This document shows, piece by piece, positions 1 through 10,430 of a stretch of 64,000 nucleotides of DNA. Below the pieces are notes generated by a model. It was not told the DNA's origin. It made no database searches and saw only the letters and a list, made by a program, of their open reading frames with translations. The position numbers and the translations under genes are program-made. Source of the stretch: Mesodorylaimus sp. YZB2_4 (Eukaryota; Nematoda; Enoplea; Dorylaimida; Dorylaimidae); NCBI GenBank assembly GCA_030248295.1, contig JASANH010001643.1:186001-250000 (forward strand), written 5' to 3'. Numbering within the stretch: position 1 is the first letter of the stretch; each line of letters starts with the position of its first letter.

Positions 1-491
1 GCCTAAAGTGCTAATGTCACTTACAATGCTTACTGCTGTACAGTACATAGGCTTGGTTTGTGTTTAAATTATTTCATATTCGATTCGTGTTGCACGTTGG
101 TATGCCCAGTTTGGACTAACATAAGGTTCTGGTATTGCAAGTTTTACTCGAAAAGATTCAATGCAAAAAGACTTTTTTCTGTGCAATTTCGTTTCATGGA
201 CGACTGTAGAGAATGGTATTATAAGTGATAAGGATTCTATATAAAATGGTAGATGTGGGGACTGACTATTGACGGGATACAGGGTCACACATTTTTAGTG
301 TGGACCATACAAAAGAGCGTTGGACAAAATATAAGACACAAAGCGCAGAATAAAATCGAGGAAAGAACCTGAACCTGAGCGAAAACGCCGACAAGCCTTT
401 AAAAAATCGCGGATAAAAATGAAATGACACAACATTCTCGTATAGGTCCAAAAAAGAAGCCCGAAAAATGACGCGTCTTTTAGTTTCAAGC
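1..491. other. Intergenic, no gene seen
   Basis: AT-rich sequence downstream (3') of the PDCD10-like gene. The open frames here are short, overlap on opposite strands and show no recognisable motif. It probably contains the 3' UTR of the minus-strand gene that ends at 492. Confidence 0.5.
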
Positions 492-1121
492 TCAAGCATC
501 TAATTTATCACGAACCGTTTTGATGATGAGTGAAGTTTGATAAATCAGTTGATTTGCGCTGACAAATACTTGAACGTGTTCCTCGCCTCGAAAATATTCT
601 TTCAGAGTATTGCTGAATCGTTTGCTGTATTTGACGAATTCTCGTTTCCGTTGTTCGATTGGTGGTTGCAAATGATCAGGCACCGATTGTAAGAGATTAT
701 TGGTAGCGTCCAATAATTTTTTGATACTACTAGCGATTTCTTTAATTGTTTCCAAAAATCGACGCCGATCAGCCATTTCGTCCGGAATACGAGCTAAAAT
801 TTTTCGCAAGGCGACAGCTCGTTGTGATAATTCTTGAAAAAGTGGATCACCAGCTCGTTTATTTTTTATCAATAAATCATCGATTGGCGCTTGCGCTTGA
901 AGACGTAAAAAGGCTTCTTGTAAATTGACATTCAATTCGGATTTGGATAAAATTGCCCGAACCAAATCTAATAAAAAACCGGGTTGTTCGTGATCGGACG
1001 TTTGTAATGCGGTTCGTAATGTTTGGACAGCGGCGCCATCTTTTCCTTCTAATTTATCCAAAACTGGTCCGAACAAAGAATTATATGCCATAGCTGCCAA
1101 ATACGTTTCTTCCCCCGTCAT
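492..1121 (-). CDS. PDCD10: PDCD10/CCM3-like protein
   Basis: A single uninterrupted frame of 209 residues with a true ATG (MTGEETYLAAMAYNSLFGPV), close to the usual length of about 212. PDCD10 (CCM3) is an adaptor that binds GCKIII/Ste20-like kinases and striatins in the STRIPAK complex. The N-terminal helical dimerisation part (about 1-95) carries the family's leucine-rich 'QTLRTAL' stretch. The C-terminal FAT-homology part (about 100-209) contains 'RIPDEMADRRRFLETIKEIA' and 'REFVKYSKRFSNTLKEYF', both diagnostic by memory of the human protein. No introns interrupt it, unlike most neighbours, so retroposition is possible, but the frame is intact. Family assignment is secure. Expression and the 5' UTR are not visible. 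Confidence 0.95.
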   Translation of the reverse strand: MTGEETYLAAMAYNSLFGPVLDKLEGKDGAAVQTLRTALQTSDHEQPGFLLDLVRAILSKSELNVNLQEAFLRLQAQAPIDDLLIKNKRAGDPLFQELSQRAVALRKILARIPDEMADRRRFLETIKEIASSIKKLLDATNNLLQSVPDHLQPPIEQRKREFVKYSKRFSNTLKEYFRGEEHVQVFVSANQLIYQTSLIIKTVRDKLDA

Positions 1122-1691
1122 GATAAATGCTCTAATTTTAGATACAACAGATTCAAAGAAATTGTATCGATCGACTCAAGGAAAACGACAGACTCGATCA
1201 GCGGGCGGGCGGAAGTAAGGGATGTGCGCGACACGGCTAACTAAGTACTTTCCTTAGCACGGCTAACAAGTTATCTGCAAGAGCACAAGAAAAGTGCGTG
1301 TCGTGGGTTATCTGAGGTCAGGCAGGATTGGATTGAGAGAATTTCAATTTACAGCGGGAAATTATGAATTTACAACGGTTTGAAGCATGAATTCATTCTG
1401 ATTTGAGCACTGAAATCGGTTAAGCGCACGAATTAACAGCTCCTCAGAAAAAAGGTGATTCAAAATTCGAACTCTCGAAATGCAATCACTCAGTTTCCCC
1501 TGATTTCGGCTCCCAAATCTCCATTTTCCTACATTTTCCAGACACTTTTCAAATCCCTGACTTTTCTAGGTTTTCTGTTTTCCTCCCTTGTATGAGCAGA
1601 GTTATGACAAGGTTGCATCTAAATCAACAGGTCCATCGTGACGCCAGATTGCAATTATCAATGATTATACGAAAACCTTGCAAGGCCGACC
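1122..1691. other. Upstream region of PDCD10-like gene
   Basis: 570 bases between the start of the minus-strand PDCD10-like gene and the decayed SWIM gene. It presumably holds the PDCD10 promoter and 5' UTR. A short repeated phrase (cggctaac within 1231-1270) is visible. No other structure was recognised. Confidence 0.4.
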
Positions 1692-2952
1692 TTATCTTTG
1701 ATCGCAGCTACTTGGTCTGGCTGGAGTGGGACACGAGCGGAACTTGCTTGCAGCACGACGAAGCGAATAGGAGCGAGTCAGATTTGATGGGCCGCATTGT
1801 TCTGAATATCGATGGATTGGCGGCACGAGATCATTTTTGCCAGCTGACAGGACAAATTGATGCAGCGATCGTGCTTTTGATAATACCTCGCTCAGACAGT
1901 CCCCTCGTAGCGCTGGTATATACTTGGAGATCGATGACAAAATAGCAGTCAATTCCGCTTGATTTTCTGCGTCAGAATTCGTTTCTTTTTCGGCCATCGT
2001 TCTTGAAGAGCGAGCTGCCCTATCGGATCCCGTTTCGCCGTCACCCTCTTCCATGAGTTTATCTGGTCCCGTATTCTCGACCAATTCGCCATGCTTGTCA
2101 TTAGACACACGTGCAATCGTACATATCCGGACAAACTTTGCAGTCGTCGTGCAGTCGTTGTAGTTGCAACGAGCTTGGCAGTCGCAGTCGTCGGTGATCA
2201 ATTTAATGACGTGCTTTCGGTTTGGATCAGTTGCTGATGTCACAGTCCAAACATGATTGCCCAGATAAGTGACTGGTGTTGATGTTGTTCCTGATATCAT
2301 TGCCAGTGCTCGCCTTCGTACTGAATGTACTTCTGTCGGACAAGATTTTGCAGGTTCTCAACGGCCTGTCGGAAAGACATATTCACTACCCGCGAATAAA
2401 AATTATGAATCGTACTGACTTACCTCTCACGATCAGCTCCTCCAGTGAGTCGACAGAACGCTTGTCCCGCACGGTCGCAATATCCCCCCGCGCGTGAAGC
2501 CTAGCTGCCTCAGGGTCGTGTTCGTAATGAGTCAAGCAGCACTTCACTGCAACGGACCCAGTCGAAATATTTGTAGTAACAATGGCAAATGCGGAACAGG
2601 TGAACCCTGCTTTGAGAGAGCCCAATATCTTGGCAGCACGAAGGCCCATTGAGTGAGACACATAAACCCCAGATCGGTTGCAATAAAAATACTCTGTAAT
2701 AGAAGACCTTGTCGACCGTTTTCGCTGTTTTTTAGATTCGAAAGATCCAATATTTTGAACTTGCCTCATCCAATTTTCAAACTTCTCCATACTTTTGAAT
2801 TTAAAATATTCAATTTGAGCTCGATTACCATGACCTTTGCGTAAATGAGAACGTAAATCTGGCAGTGTCTTTAGCGTGACGGTGCAACAACCGCATCGAA
2901 TAGTAGCAGGTGCTAACGATTGATTTGACACTTTTTCATTTCTAATATCCAT
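1692..2952 (-). pseudogene. Decayed C2H2/SWIM zinc-finger gene of transposase-like family
   Basis: Starts at the ATG at 2952. Residues 20-45 hold a degenerate C2H2 finger (CGCCTVTL...LRSHLRKGH). A family-typical block follows ('STGSVAVKCCLTHYEHD') that I associate with invertebrate C2H2-SWIM proteins related to MULE transposases. A donor at 2423 (GTAAGT) and an acceptor near 2385 allow a short intron, and the frame then reads about 25 plausible residues to a stop (TGA) near 2308. SWIM-like sequence continues in another frame (DCDCQARCN near 2190), and its C-C-H-x-C-x-C half (KVCPDMYDCTC near 2130) is in a third frame. The MULE core normally found between these parts is missing. The frame breaks and lost core indicate a decayed copy, unless unusual splicing repairs it. 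Confidence 0.55.
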
Positions 2953-3211
2953 TTCTAATTCTAATGTGCATTTTTGTTGATTTGTTGTCGAGTTATGAAC
3001 GATCAAAGTTGCTCGCTTAACATTGCGCGTCTGTGTGGCTGGGCTAAACAGATATGGGTATCATGCTCGCCTTCGTACGTTCCTCATCCTTTACACTACC
3101 TCATGCGCACTCTCCTCACTTACAGTCCGCATCCCAGTCCCCCAGTGAGCACATTCTGTCATTGTCAAAATCGGTTGGTTGTTGTGCTGAAACGAATCGA
3201 GTCGAACGAAA

Positions 3212-3927
3212 ATGAGCGAGATCGCCAGTTTGGTCAAAGTGAATCCGGAGGGAATTCTGACGTTGACAAAAAGCGGCCTAACTGAAGTGAGCGTGGTAAG
3301 TGCATTCTCGATTCGCACAGGGCGGTGGTTTATTTGAGCCGTCGTTTCCAGCAAAACATAGGCGATAAAATCTTGACATATAAATTGAAGACGACTCGCC
3401 CAGCTAGCGTAAAACCGACTAAGGCTATTGGTACCATCCAATCCGGTGCGAGCGATAAGTTCAAGGTCAGGTTCCTGCCCAAAGACGACGAAAAACCACT
3501 CGGAGAAGGCGATCGGGTCACCGTTTTGGTCAGCGTCCTGCCGGACAGCAGTACGGTAAGCAGCCATGGTCTTTTAGTGAGTAGACGGGCCTCAAAACCG
3601 GGAGGTGGTGAAGGGGCCGACAAAACATGTGAGGGAGCGGCATATCGGGAGATCTGGCTATAAGCAGAGGGCCTGGCTAAGACGCAGGTAGACGAGCTAT
3701 ATGTTTAGAAACCAGAACAATTTTGGAAGTCTCCGGCGGCTCAGCAAGCTCATCGAGTCGTGCTGAAACTGTCCGGCGAGGCGGCCAAGGAGAAGGAGCC
3801 GGAAAAGAAAGCCAAGAAAGAATCGGGAAAGGAAGAAGAAACGAAAAGCGAGGATAGCGAAGCTAGCACCGAATCAACCGAGAGCAGCGAAGGGAGCGAA
3901 AGCACCGGCACCGAAAGCGATGGCTAA
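3212..3927 (+). CDS. MSP-domain protein with acidic Ser/Glu/Thr tail
   Basis: Three exons with clean GT-AG joins, all in phase 0: 3212-3295, 3352-3555 and 3709-3927. The product is 168 residues. Residues about 8-118 form an MSP (major sperm protein) immunoglobulin-like fold: the opening strand (VNPEGILTLTKSG), the central 'LTYKLKTTRPASVKPTKAIG' and the late 'GDRVTVLVSVLPDS' and 'AHRVVLKLSG' strands are typical. Stand-alone small MSP-domain proteins are characteristic of nematodes, where they build the sperm cytoskeleton or act as adaptors. Residues about 120-168 are a lysine/glutamate stretch followed by Ser-Glu-Thr repeats, and would be disordered. No signal peptide or TM segment is seen, so this is not a VAP. 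Cytosolic location is inferred. Confidence 0.85.
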
Positions 3928-4159
3928 ACGTCCAGTGATCGATCGGATGACGGGTGATGAGTGATTGGAAGTGATTGCCGTTTCTAGACAAAATTGCAAT
4001 ATGTGTATTTTGTGTTCGTGGTTGAATCTGTCAAAAGCAGTGGATAAGACCTGTAAGCACCGGCGATCCATCCGCCATATGTCCCAGCATACTCGAATCG
4101 CTTGTGGGGCAGTCGTGCAGAAAATGCTTGGTCAGTTAGTGTGGTAGGTATAACTATTT

Positions 4160-4808
4160 CTAAAAAAATCTGTTATCAGACACCCACAAAGTTAGCCCAG
4201 CCACTGTACTCTGAGTAAATGCAGGGCGAGACTAGGTTGGCTGGGCTCCGTCGGCGACGCATGCTTGGATGCATTACACTTTCGTAAAATCGATTCGTAG
4301 GGTCGTGGGGTCGATTTCCTGTCGGATTCTATCCTTTCTGTTTTACACCAAAGGCTAGTACTCGCAAGAACATCTTTATTCGTACTTTGGAGAAATGCAA
4401 TTCGACCCTCTGTTGCCTTGAGAACTGGGAAACAGTGAGGACTCGTTGCAGTAAGGTCGCAGCTGTCATAGGAGGGTATGAGTACTTTATGTTTAGCCTA
4501 GCCAGCGACACTGGAACAGAAATAGCTGCTGTGGAGCCAGCTTGCTGATAGCATCTTTTTAGGCGACCAACCTGCTGCAATAGAACTCATGACTGTCAGC
4601 CTGTTTGCAATCTCTTAATTGCCTGAATGAAGTATCTGAGGCAGGGGATGTCCTGTTGCATTTTTTATCACTAGCGATTCTGTTTGATCACAATTTATTT
4701 ACAAACGCCGCCGAGGGAGCCCAGCCAACCTAGTCTCGCCCTGCATTTAGTCAGAGTACAGTGGCTGGGCTAACTGTGTTGTTGTCTGATAACAGATTTG
4801 TTTAGAAA
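4160..4808. mobile_element. Short inverted-repeat element (MITE-like)
   Basis: The sequence 4160-4259 returns as its reverse complement at 4703-4808. Both arms contain 'ctgttatcagac', 'gttagcccagccactgtact' and 'gcagggcgagactaggttgg' with only scattered differences. The arms are about 100 bases long around a ~440-base centre that holds no convincing gene. Length and layout fit a non-autonomous DNA transposon. A target-site duplication was not resolved. The superfamily is not recognised. Confidence 0.8.
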
Positions 4809-5039
4809 TCAGATTCCACATCCGCATCATCGTTATTTGAACGAGTACGATGATTGCAAACTTTACGATGCCGATGTAGTGATGGCCCATGAACGAAAAT
4901 TCTGTGACACATTTCACATTGATGCACCTTGCTGCGGCCGTGAACCGAGTTTCGATGCAAACCAAGCGAAATACTGTTGGAAAAAATCTTATCGCAATAG
5001 TCGCATTTGCAAGCCATCGAACCGGTGCAATAAACTCTT
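4802..5039 (-). CDS. Terminal exon with two C2H2 zinc fingers
   Basis: An acceptor (tttag at about 5040) opens a frame of 78 codons ending in TAA at 4802. It encodes two clear C2H2 fingers: C-x2-C-x12-H-x4-H (CDYCDKIFSNSISLGLHRNSVH) preceded by CKC, then C-x2-C-x12-H-x4/5-H (CEMCHRIFVHGPSLHRHRKVC). A short acidic tail follows. A possible small upstream exon ends at a GTAAGT near 5056 on the minus strand, but the start of the gene was not found. The stop codon touches the outer edge of the inverted-repeat element, so the true 3' end may have been replaced when that element inserted. It is a nucleic-acid-binding candidate only; no target can be inferred. Confidence 0.5.
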
Positions 5040-7292
5040 CTAAATTTAAACGTTACTTACGGCCAAGGCGCCCGCCTCGCCCCACCAACTTCTGACCACG
5101 GCTAAATTATCTAAGCGCTCACCACAGGTGCAACAAGACATGAATGGACGCCTCAGAATCAATAAAACCAATAATATCTTTTCATCTTAAGCTGATTGCA
5201 TTTCATAATTATAGTTTTTCTTCCTTAATTCTCATTTTGTCAAATCGCTTCGAACAGTCAGCCACATAGTTTTGTTAGCCGTGCACCAGGCTGGTTCTAA
5301 CCTGGCCGCCAGGTGTCGCTGTCACGATCTAACAGAGAACTGCTGCAATTGCTGTCAGAGAATAAGTTTATGCGCAAATGGTGGTTCGTGAGACAAACCA
5401 CTCTTTACATACCTAACTAATCGACATTGGCCAGCTAGAACTCAGTTTCAGTGCTGGTGGTGTTGGCATGGATGTATCTGCAGAGTCCACGTCCAAGAAA
5501 GATGTGAGTCAGAGCGATGACAAAATGCACCCTTGGCCACTCTCCTACTGGTACTGCATTGGAGTAGCTGCCAGAAGCGGCTGTCAGTCAAATGCAGGCA
5601 AAAAGCACGTGAGCAAATTGTATAACGCCGAGTGAAGATCGATGCAGGTCCGATGAGTGCGAATGATCGTTTCGAAGCCAGAAGCCTGCTGATCAATTAG
5701 TTATGTCACATGCATTGTACGTACTCATGGACAAGACATGCTTGAGCAGGCAAACGCAGTCAAGTGTAAACGAGGCTTTATGCACGGTTGAATCCTTATT
5801 GGCAATACCGATACGCCCCTACGCACTAGGTTTATGCTTGCCAGAGTTAGTGTTGAGTTGGGTGTCCAGTTGGATGTGTGGCACTTACAGCTGGCTACCA
5901 GGGATGAGTCACTACCTCCGGGACCCTTCAATCCCTGCTGTCCCCGATACCCAGAATCCCGTTCCTCTGTTCCTGGAACCCGCACATTGTTCGAGGCCTC
6001 ACCTTGCGCCCTCGCCCGTTCGATCTCAAAGCGCAGTCCTTATCAAATACACGTATCTAATTTCTGAAATTGGTGCACTTTATGCTAGTCTCTGTTTCAA
6101 CGTGGCCTGCCAAAAGATAATTTACGACAACTGACGAATTCCAAACGACTTAGGTTACGAGTCTTTTGAAAAATTTTCACCACGTTTTAGCTCCTTATTT
6201 ATAAAAACCTTCACGCATTTGTCATTTCTCGAAGTCTGGCATGGCAAAGACGCATTTTTCTTGGGCGACAAGACGAAAAGGCGCTAGAACCTTTCGACTG
6301 CCATTTCCTTACCCTTGACGTTTCGACATTTGCAAAGCAGACTAGTTTACTAGAAAACGTGTAAACCCTGAGACAACACGAACTGCTTCTACTTCACTCT
6401 GCACATGTTTGCAGCAGTTTTTGCGCGGTTTTCCCCAATGCATTACCCGGATTTGAGTAAGCTGCAAATGCTAGTCATAAAGTTGGCAGTACGTCCAACG
6501 ATGCACACCTTCACCAAGGAAATGGGTCCTGGAGGAAGAAGAAAGTCGTTTTCCAAGAAATCCTTCTAAGCCGCATTTCCAGTTTAGCTTTGAGTCGATG
6601 CCAAAGCGGCATTAGGGGCATTAGGGGAGGCAATTAGGTGTCCAATTCTCGGGAGCACGGGCGTTTGGGGGTCGGCTGGAGGGTGGTGGGTGAATCCCGG
6701 ATGAGAGCCAGGGATCACTTGGGCGCGTCGCTTGTCCGTTTGTGTGTGCGCCTATCATTAGGCACTGTAATTACGTGGCATTCTATAAGGCGCCTCCGAA
6801 ACTGACATTGGAGGCCTTTCTCTTTGGCGAGTGGGGCCCGGAGCGAGGAAGCTTAGTTGTTTGGCGCCGGCGGCCACTAGTGCCGATGATGGCGCGACAC
6901 CCGCTTTTGCCCATCCGTCAAAGTGAACGTTTTCGTAAAATGTTTTCTATCGATTTACGATCGGGACGAGGTACGTACGCGTCTCGGTGCCGTATCCTCG
7001 GGCGCCCAACAGTTGTTACCAAACGGGCAAAACACGAATGGCGGATGGAGACGGCCACCGCCGAGTCTTCTTTTTCGACGAAACTTGTGTTCTAGAGACG
7101 AGTTGATGATGAAGCTCTCCTTTCGCCGACCGCCCTCCCCGGGCCACGTTTGCACTCCAAACGACTTCTCTTGAAATGTACGAGTCGCAAAACGATGCCA
7201 GTTGCTTCGTATGAATAAAAACCACAAACCGACAATTTCTCCCCTCTTTCCCGTCTAATTTAAATTCACAACCGTCTCCTCGCCGTCCGCCC
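5040..7292. other. Intergenic, upstream of arrestin-C2 gene
   Basis: 2.25 kb without a gene I can support. Frames of up to 143 codons (for example 5703-6134) lack motifs and overlap others on the opposite strand. The last few hundred bases should contain the promoter and 5' UTR of the arrestin-C2 gene, whose ATG at 7293 sits in a favourable context (gcccATGG). Confidence 0.5.
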
Positions 7293-9775
7293 ATGGGCAA
7301 GCTGAAACTATTCGACATTGAATATTCCAATCCGAACGGTGTTTATTACTCCGGACAAACTGTCAGCGGAAATGTCATACTTGTACTCGACGACGACATG
7401 GAGGCCGCCGTCGTCCGCATGAAGGCTATCGGACGAGCCAACACCTCCTGGACCGATAGCCGATCCTCATCGAGCGGCATCTCGCAACTGGCCACGTTCA
7501 CGGCCGAAGAGGTCTACTTCGAGAAGGAGATCGAACTGTTCGGCAGGCAACACGAGGAGAACACCATCGAGGACTTGCCCACACTCACAGCCGGTCGCAA
7601 GGAACTGCCTTTCACTTTCGAATTGCCCAAAACCTGTCCCACTAGCTTCGAAGGCGATTTCGGTCACATTCGATACACGTGCCGGGCCATCATCGACAGA
7701 CCCTGGGATCATGTGACCAAGAAGGCCTTCACTGTCCTTTACGTACGAGACTTGAACCACGACGACGGGGTCGAGGAGACCTCGGTCGACAGCGAGGCGT
7801 CCGAACTCATCAAAGCCCATTGCTGGAAGTCCGGCGAAGTGCACGCCAAGGCGAACTTGCCCCGCACCTCCTTCGTGCCAGGCGAGAAACTTCCAATTTG
7901 GGTCCATATTACTAACAATTCCGGTAGGACTATCAAAACGGTAAGCGACCCCGCACAATCTTACACTTTCAACACGGAACCCCCGCCGCACTGCTGATTG
8001 TGAGTCAGAAGAAGGTTTTTGACTGATGTGTTTAAAGAAAGGCGGGCGTGTTCCAGATTTGCGCATTTTGTGCCACCTACCTCATTCACATATGTTGACA
8101 AGGAGTGCTGTTCAGGGAGCCCAGGGCGAATCAACGGCTGCTTACGGGCCTAGATACGAGAAACCCCAGGGCAAACTTTTAACGGGAAAATTCCCAACAG
8201 CCCCACATTTCCATTTTAGGCTCGAGCCAAACTCATTCAACGATCGCGTTATAAGGGTCGTTTTCGCACTTCTCAAAAGGAACGCACTTCGTACAGGAAA
8301 GTAGCCGACGTGACGACCAAGGAGCCACTGCCCAGTAACTGGGCACTGATATGGAACAGGGCTAGCATACATATCCCACCATTGCCTCCCGAGATTCATA
8401 ACTGCAGCATCGTCAGCGTCGATTATGGACTTATATTTGAAATCGCCAAAATCACTTTGACCTTAGAAGTCTCTTTGGGCTCGGTTCCGTTGAGACACAC
8501 GTTCTCTCGTTTACGTAGTCAGTACCAACTCGATTGGGCTTTGGTGGACCCGACAGATCCCGATCGCTTCCCCATTGATCTCTTACCTCTGCCTCCCCCT
8601 TTCGACAGCTATCCTGGCATGCGTAAGTTCCTTGTCACTCCCTATTACCCACCTCCAATATGCAACTGCTCAACGAAAACTTGCGCTTGTCTTTTACACA
8701 AAATTGCTTCTCATGACAAGATGGCATTTTGATGAATGGACTCTTGGAGAGACAGCTGTTACACATTCGAATACAGCTCTTGTCACGAAGGCGCATTTGG
8801 CAAAGGTCTCAGAAAAAACCAGCTGGTTTAGACGCAGACACCCCATTTTCTACGCACCGACCTTTTGTCACAAGCGCAAGCATAAAACATGAGGATTTAG
8901 TTTTAAGCACTTTGACATTCTTACATGTTTCAGCTCCACCTTGCTACAGCTCGGACTGCTTTGGCGAAGTGAACATACGAGAGCGAGGAGATGGAGAATT
9001 CATACACGGCATATTGGAGTTTGCCCCAAGATACCCTTACTACAGCTGGCCTCCGGATAGTTGGAAAATCGATTGTGGTTCCATCTTGTTGACCGTCAGT
9101 TACGGCACCAGCACCAATAAATTTTCCATCACCATTGTGCGAGCTCATAAATTACGCGCTATGGACATCACTGGCGCTTCGGGTAAGTATTTTGATCAAG
9201 TACCTAAAGGAGGAAAGGAACAGCCTTTTTTCAGATCCCTACGTCAAGGCAATGCAGTTCCATAATAAGAAGATGATCAGAACGAAAAAAACTACTATTA
9301 AACGCGCAAATTTGAACCCCGAATTTAATGAAACTCTTACATTCGACGTTGTGCCAACGGCTATCGATACTACGACTTTCATTATTCAGGTTATGGACTG
9401 GGATAGGTAAGTAGTGTGCACTGGTGGGTGTGGGGGATGGCCTTCGATTAGGCTTTTCAAAATACGTAAATTTCTCGTTCTGAGCTACTAGGGCATCCCT
9501 TGAAAACATTTTCTTCCCACCAAGGATAAGACTAGCTCTCGGCTCAGGAAGCTTTTAGCAAGGTCTAATTCCCTTTCAGAATCGGTAGCGACGATATGAT
9601 TGGTTGTTGCGTGCTAGGAGCGGGCAGCAAGACTGTGGAAGGACGTGAGCAATGGCGCCAATGTTTTGGCACAGTCCAATCTCGAGCTCGTATGTCTCAA
9701 GGCACTCGATCAGCCAGCATGTGGCATTCTTTAATTTCCGAACTTCCCGAAGGTTTTGCACATCTAGTTCGATAA
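7293..9775 (+). CDS. Alpha-arrestin fused to a C-terminal C2 domain
   Basis: Five exons with consistent phases: 7293-7940, 8220-8622, 8934-9182, 9235-9406 and 9580-9775, giving 555 residues. Residues 1 to about 165 are an arrestin N domain (MGKLKLFDIEYSNPNGVYYSG; GDFGHIRYTCRAIIDRPWDH). About 180-335 are an arrestin C domain (KVADVTTKEPLPSNWALIWN; IHIPPLPPEIHNCSIVSVDY). The normal C-terminal end of nematode-type arrestin-domain proteins (EFAPRYPYYSW, 379-389) does not stop here. Exon 3 runs straight on into a synaptotagmin-C2B-like domain (about 399-545). It keeps the Ca2+-loop aspartates in RAMDITGASDPYVK and VMDWDRIGSDDMIG, and ends with a WHSLI motif. Alpha-arrestins recruit ubiquitin ligases to membrane cargo, so a C2 module would add Ca2+/lipid binding. 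That combined role is inference. Confidence 0.88.
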
Positions 9776-9896
9776 TTTCCTTGTGCATAGTGTTTGTGAT
9801 TGATCTTGTACATGCGCCGATTGGTCAGCAGGTACTGCGTATTTTTGGATGTACAATAATTTATAAAAACAAAGCACTAGTTCATGAACAGCACAC
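9776..9896. other. 3' flank of arrestin-C2 gene
   Basis: Short AT-rich segment after the TAA, presumably the 3' UTR. A weak AATAATTTATAAA stretch near 9854 could serve as a polyadenylation signal. Confidence 0.3.
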
Positions 9897-10288
9897 TCAA
9901 GATAATATACTTTTGCTTTCGTCATCAGTGCCACTCGATGACTCACCGCGCGCTGATTCACGCAATTTTGTCAATCGAGGTTGTGTTCGACCACAGAACT
10001 CGCTGAGCCTTGCTCCGTGACCGTTTCGTCGATGGGATACTCCAGGACTGAGAACTTCCGATATGACGACATTGTGTATGGGTGGCCCACGGTGGGTACG
10101 GGACGAGTCTGTGATCGTACTTGCGCATGAACGGGGATAGGATACTCGACACGCGTGGTCGATCCTGGGTGGAGCTAGTGTTTGGAGTGTTAGAAGGCGC
10201 TGGGCTCTGCGTTTAGCTTCTTTCAAATTCCGTTTCTCTTTGAGCATACGCTCCAGCTCCACTTTGTATCGAAGCGATTGCAGGAGCT
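9897..10288 (-). CDS. Candidate coiled-coil exon, gene unknown
   Basis: An acceptor (atttcag, about 10290) opens a frame beginning LLQSLRYKVELERMLKEKRN, a basic amphipathic heptad-like helix. A preceding short exon around 10328-10360 could supply 'PPCRQIEQ' in the same helix. After about 35 residues all three minus-strand frames stay open to near 9900, so the true frame and end are unclear. It would be the 3' end of a minus-strand gene whose remaining exons I could not find. The product is not recognised. It may be chance; the helix is the only positive evidence. Confidence 0.3.
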
Positions 10289-10385
10289 GAAATTTCAGCC
10301 TGTACCAATTTTTAAATACACAAACCTGCTCGATCTGTCTGCACGGAGGCAGCAGCTGGGAGCATCACCCGTCAGTGGAGGGGGT

Positions 10386-10430
10386 GGGGTGACCAGTGGA
10401 GATACGCTAGGAGGCTCCACTGGTCACTCC
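10386..10430. repeat. Inverted repeat, strong hairpin
   Basis: The 16-base arms 10386-10401 and 10415-10430 (CTCCACTGGTCACTCC) pair with one mismatch around a 13-base loop. It lies in unannotated sequence. The stem is shorter than a typical microRNA precursor and may be a transposon relic. Confidence 0.7.

Noticed and set aside
5703-6134. 143-codon plus-strand frame
   Set aside because: Overlaps other open frames on both strands and shows no motif.
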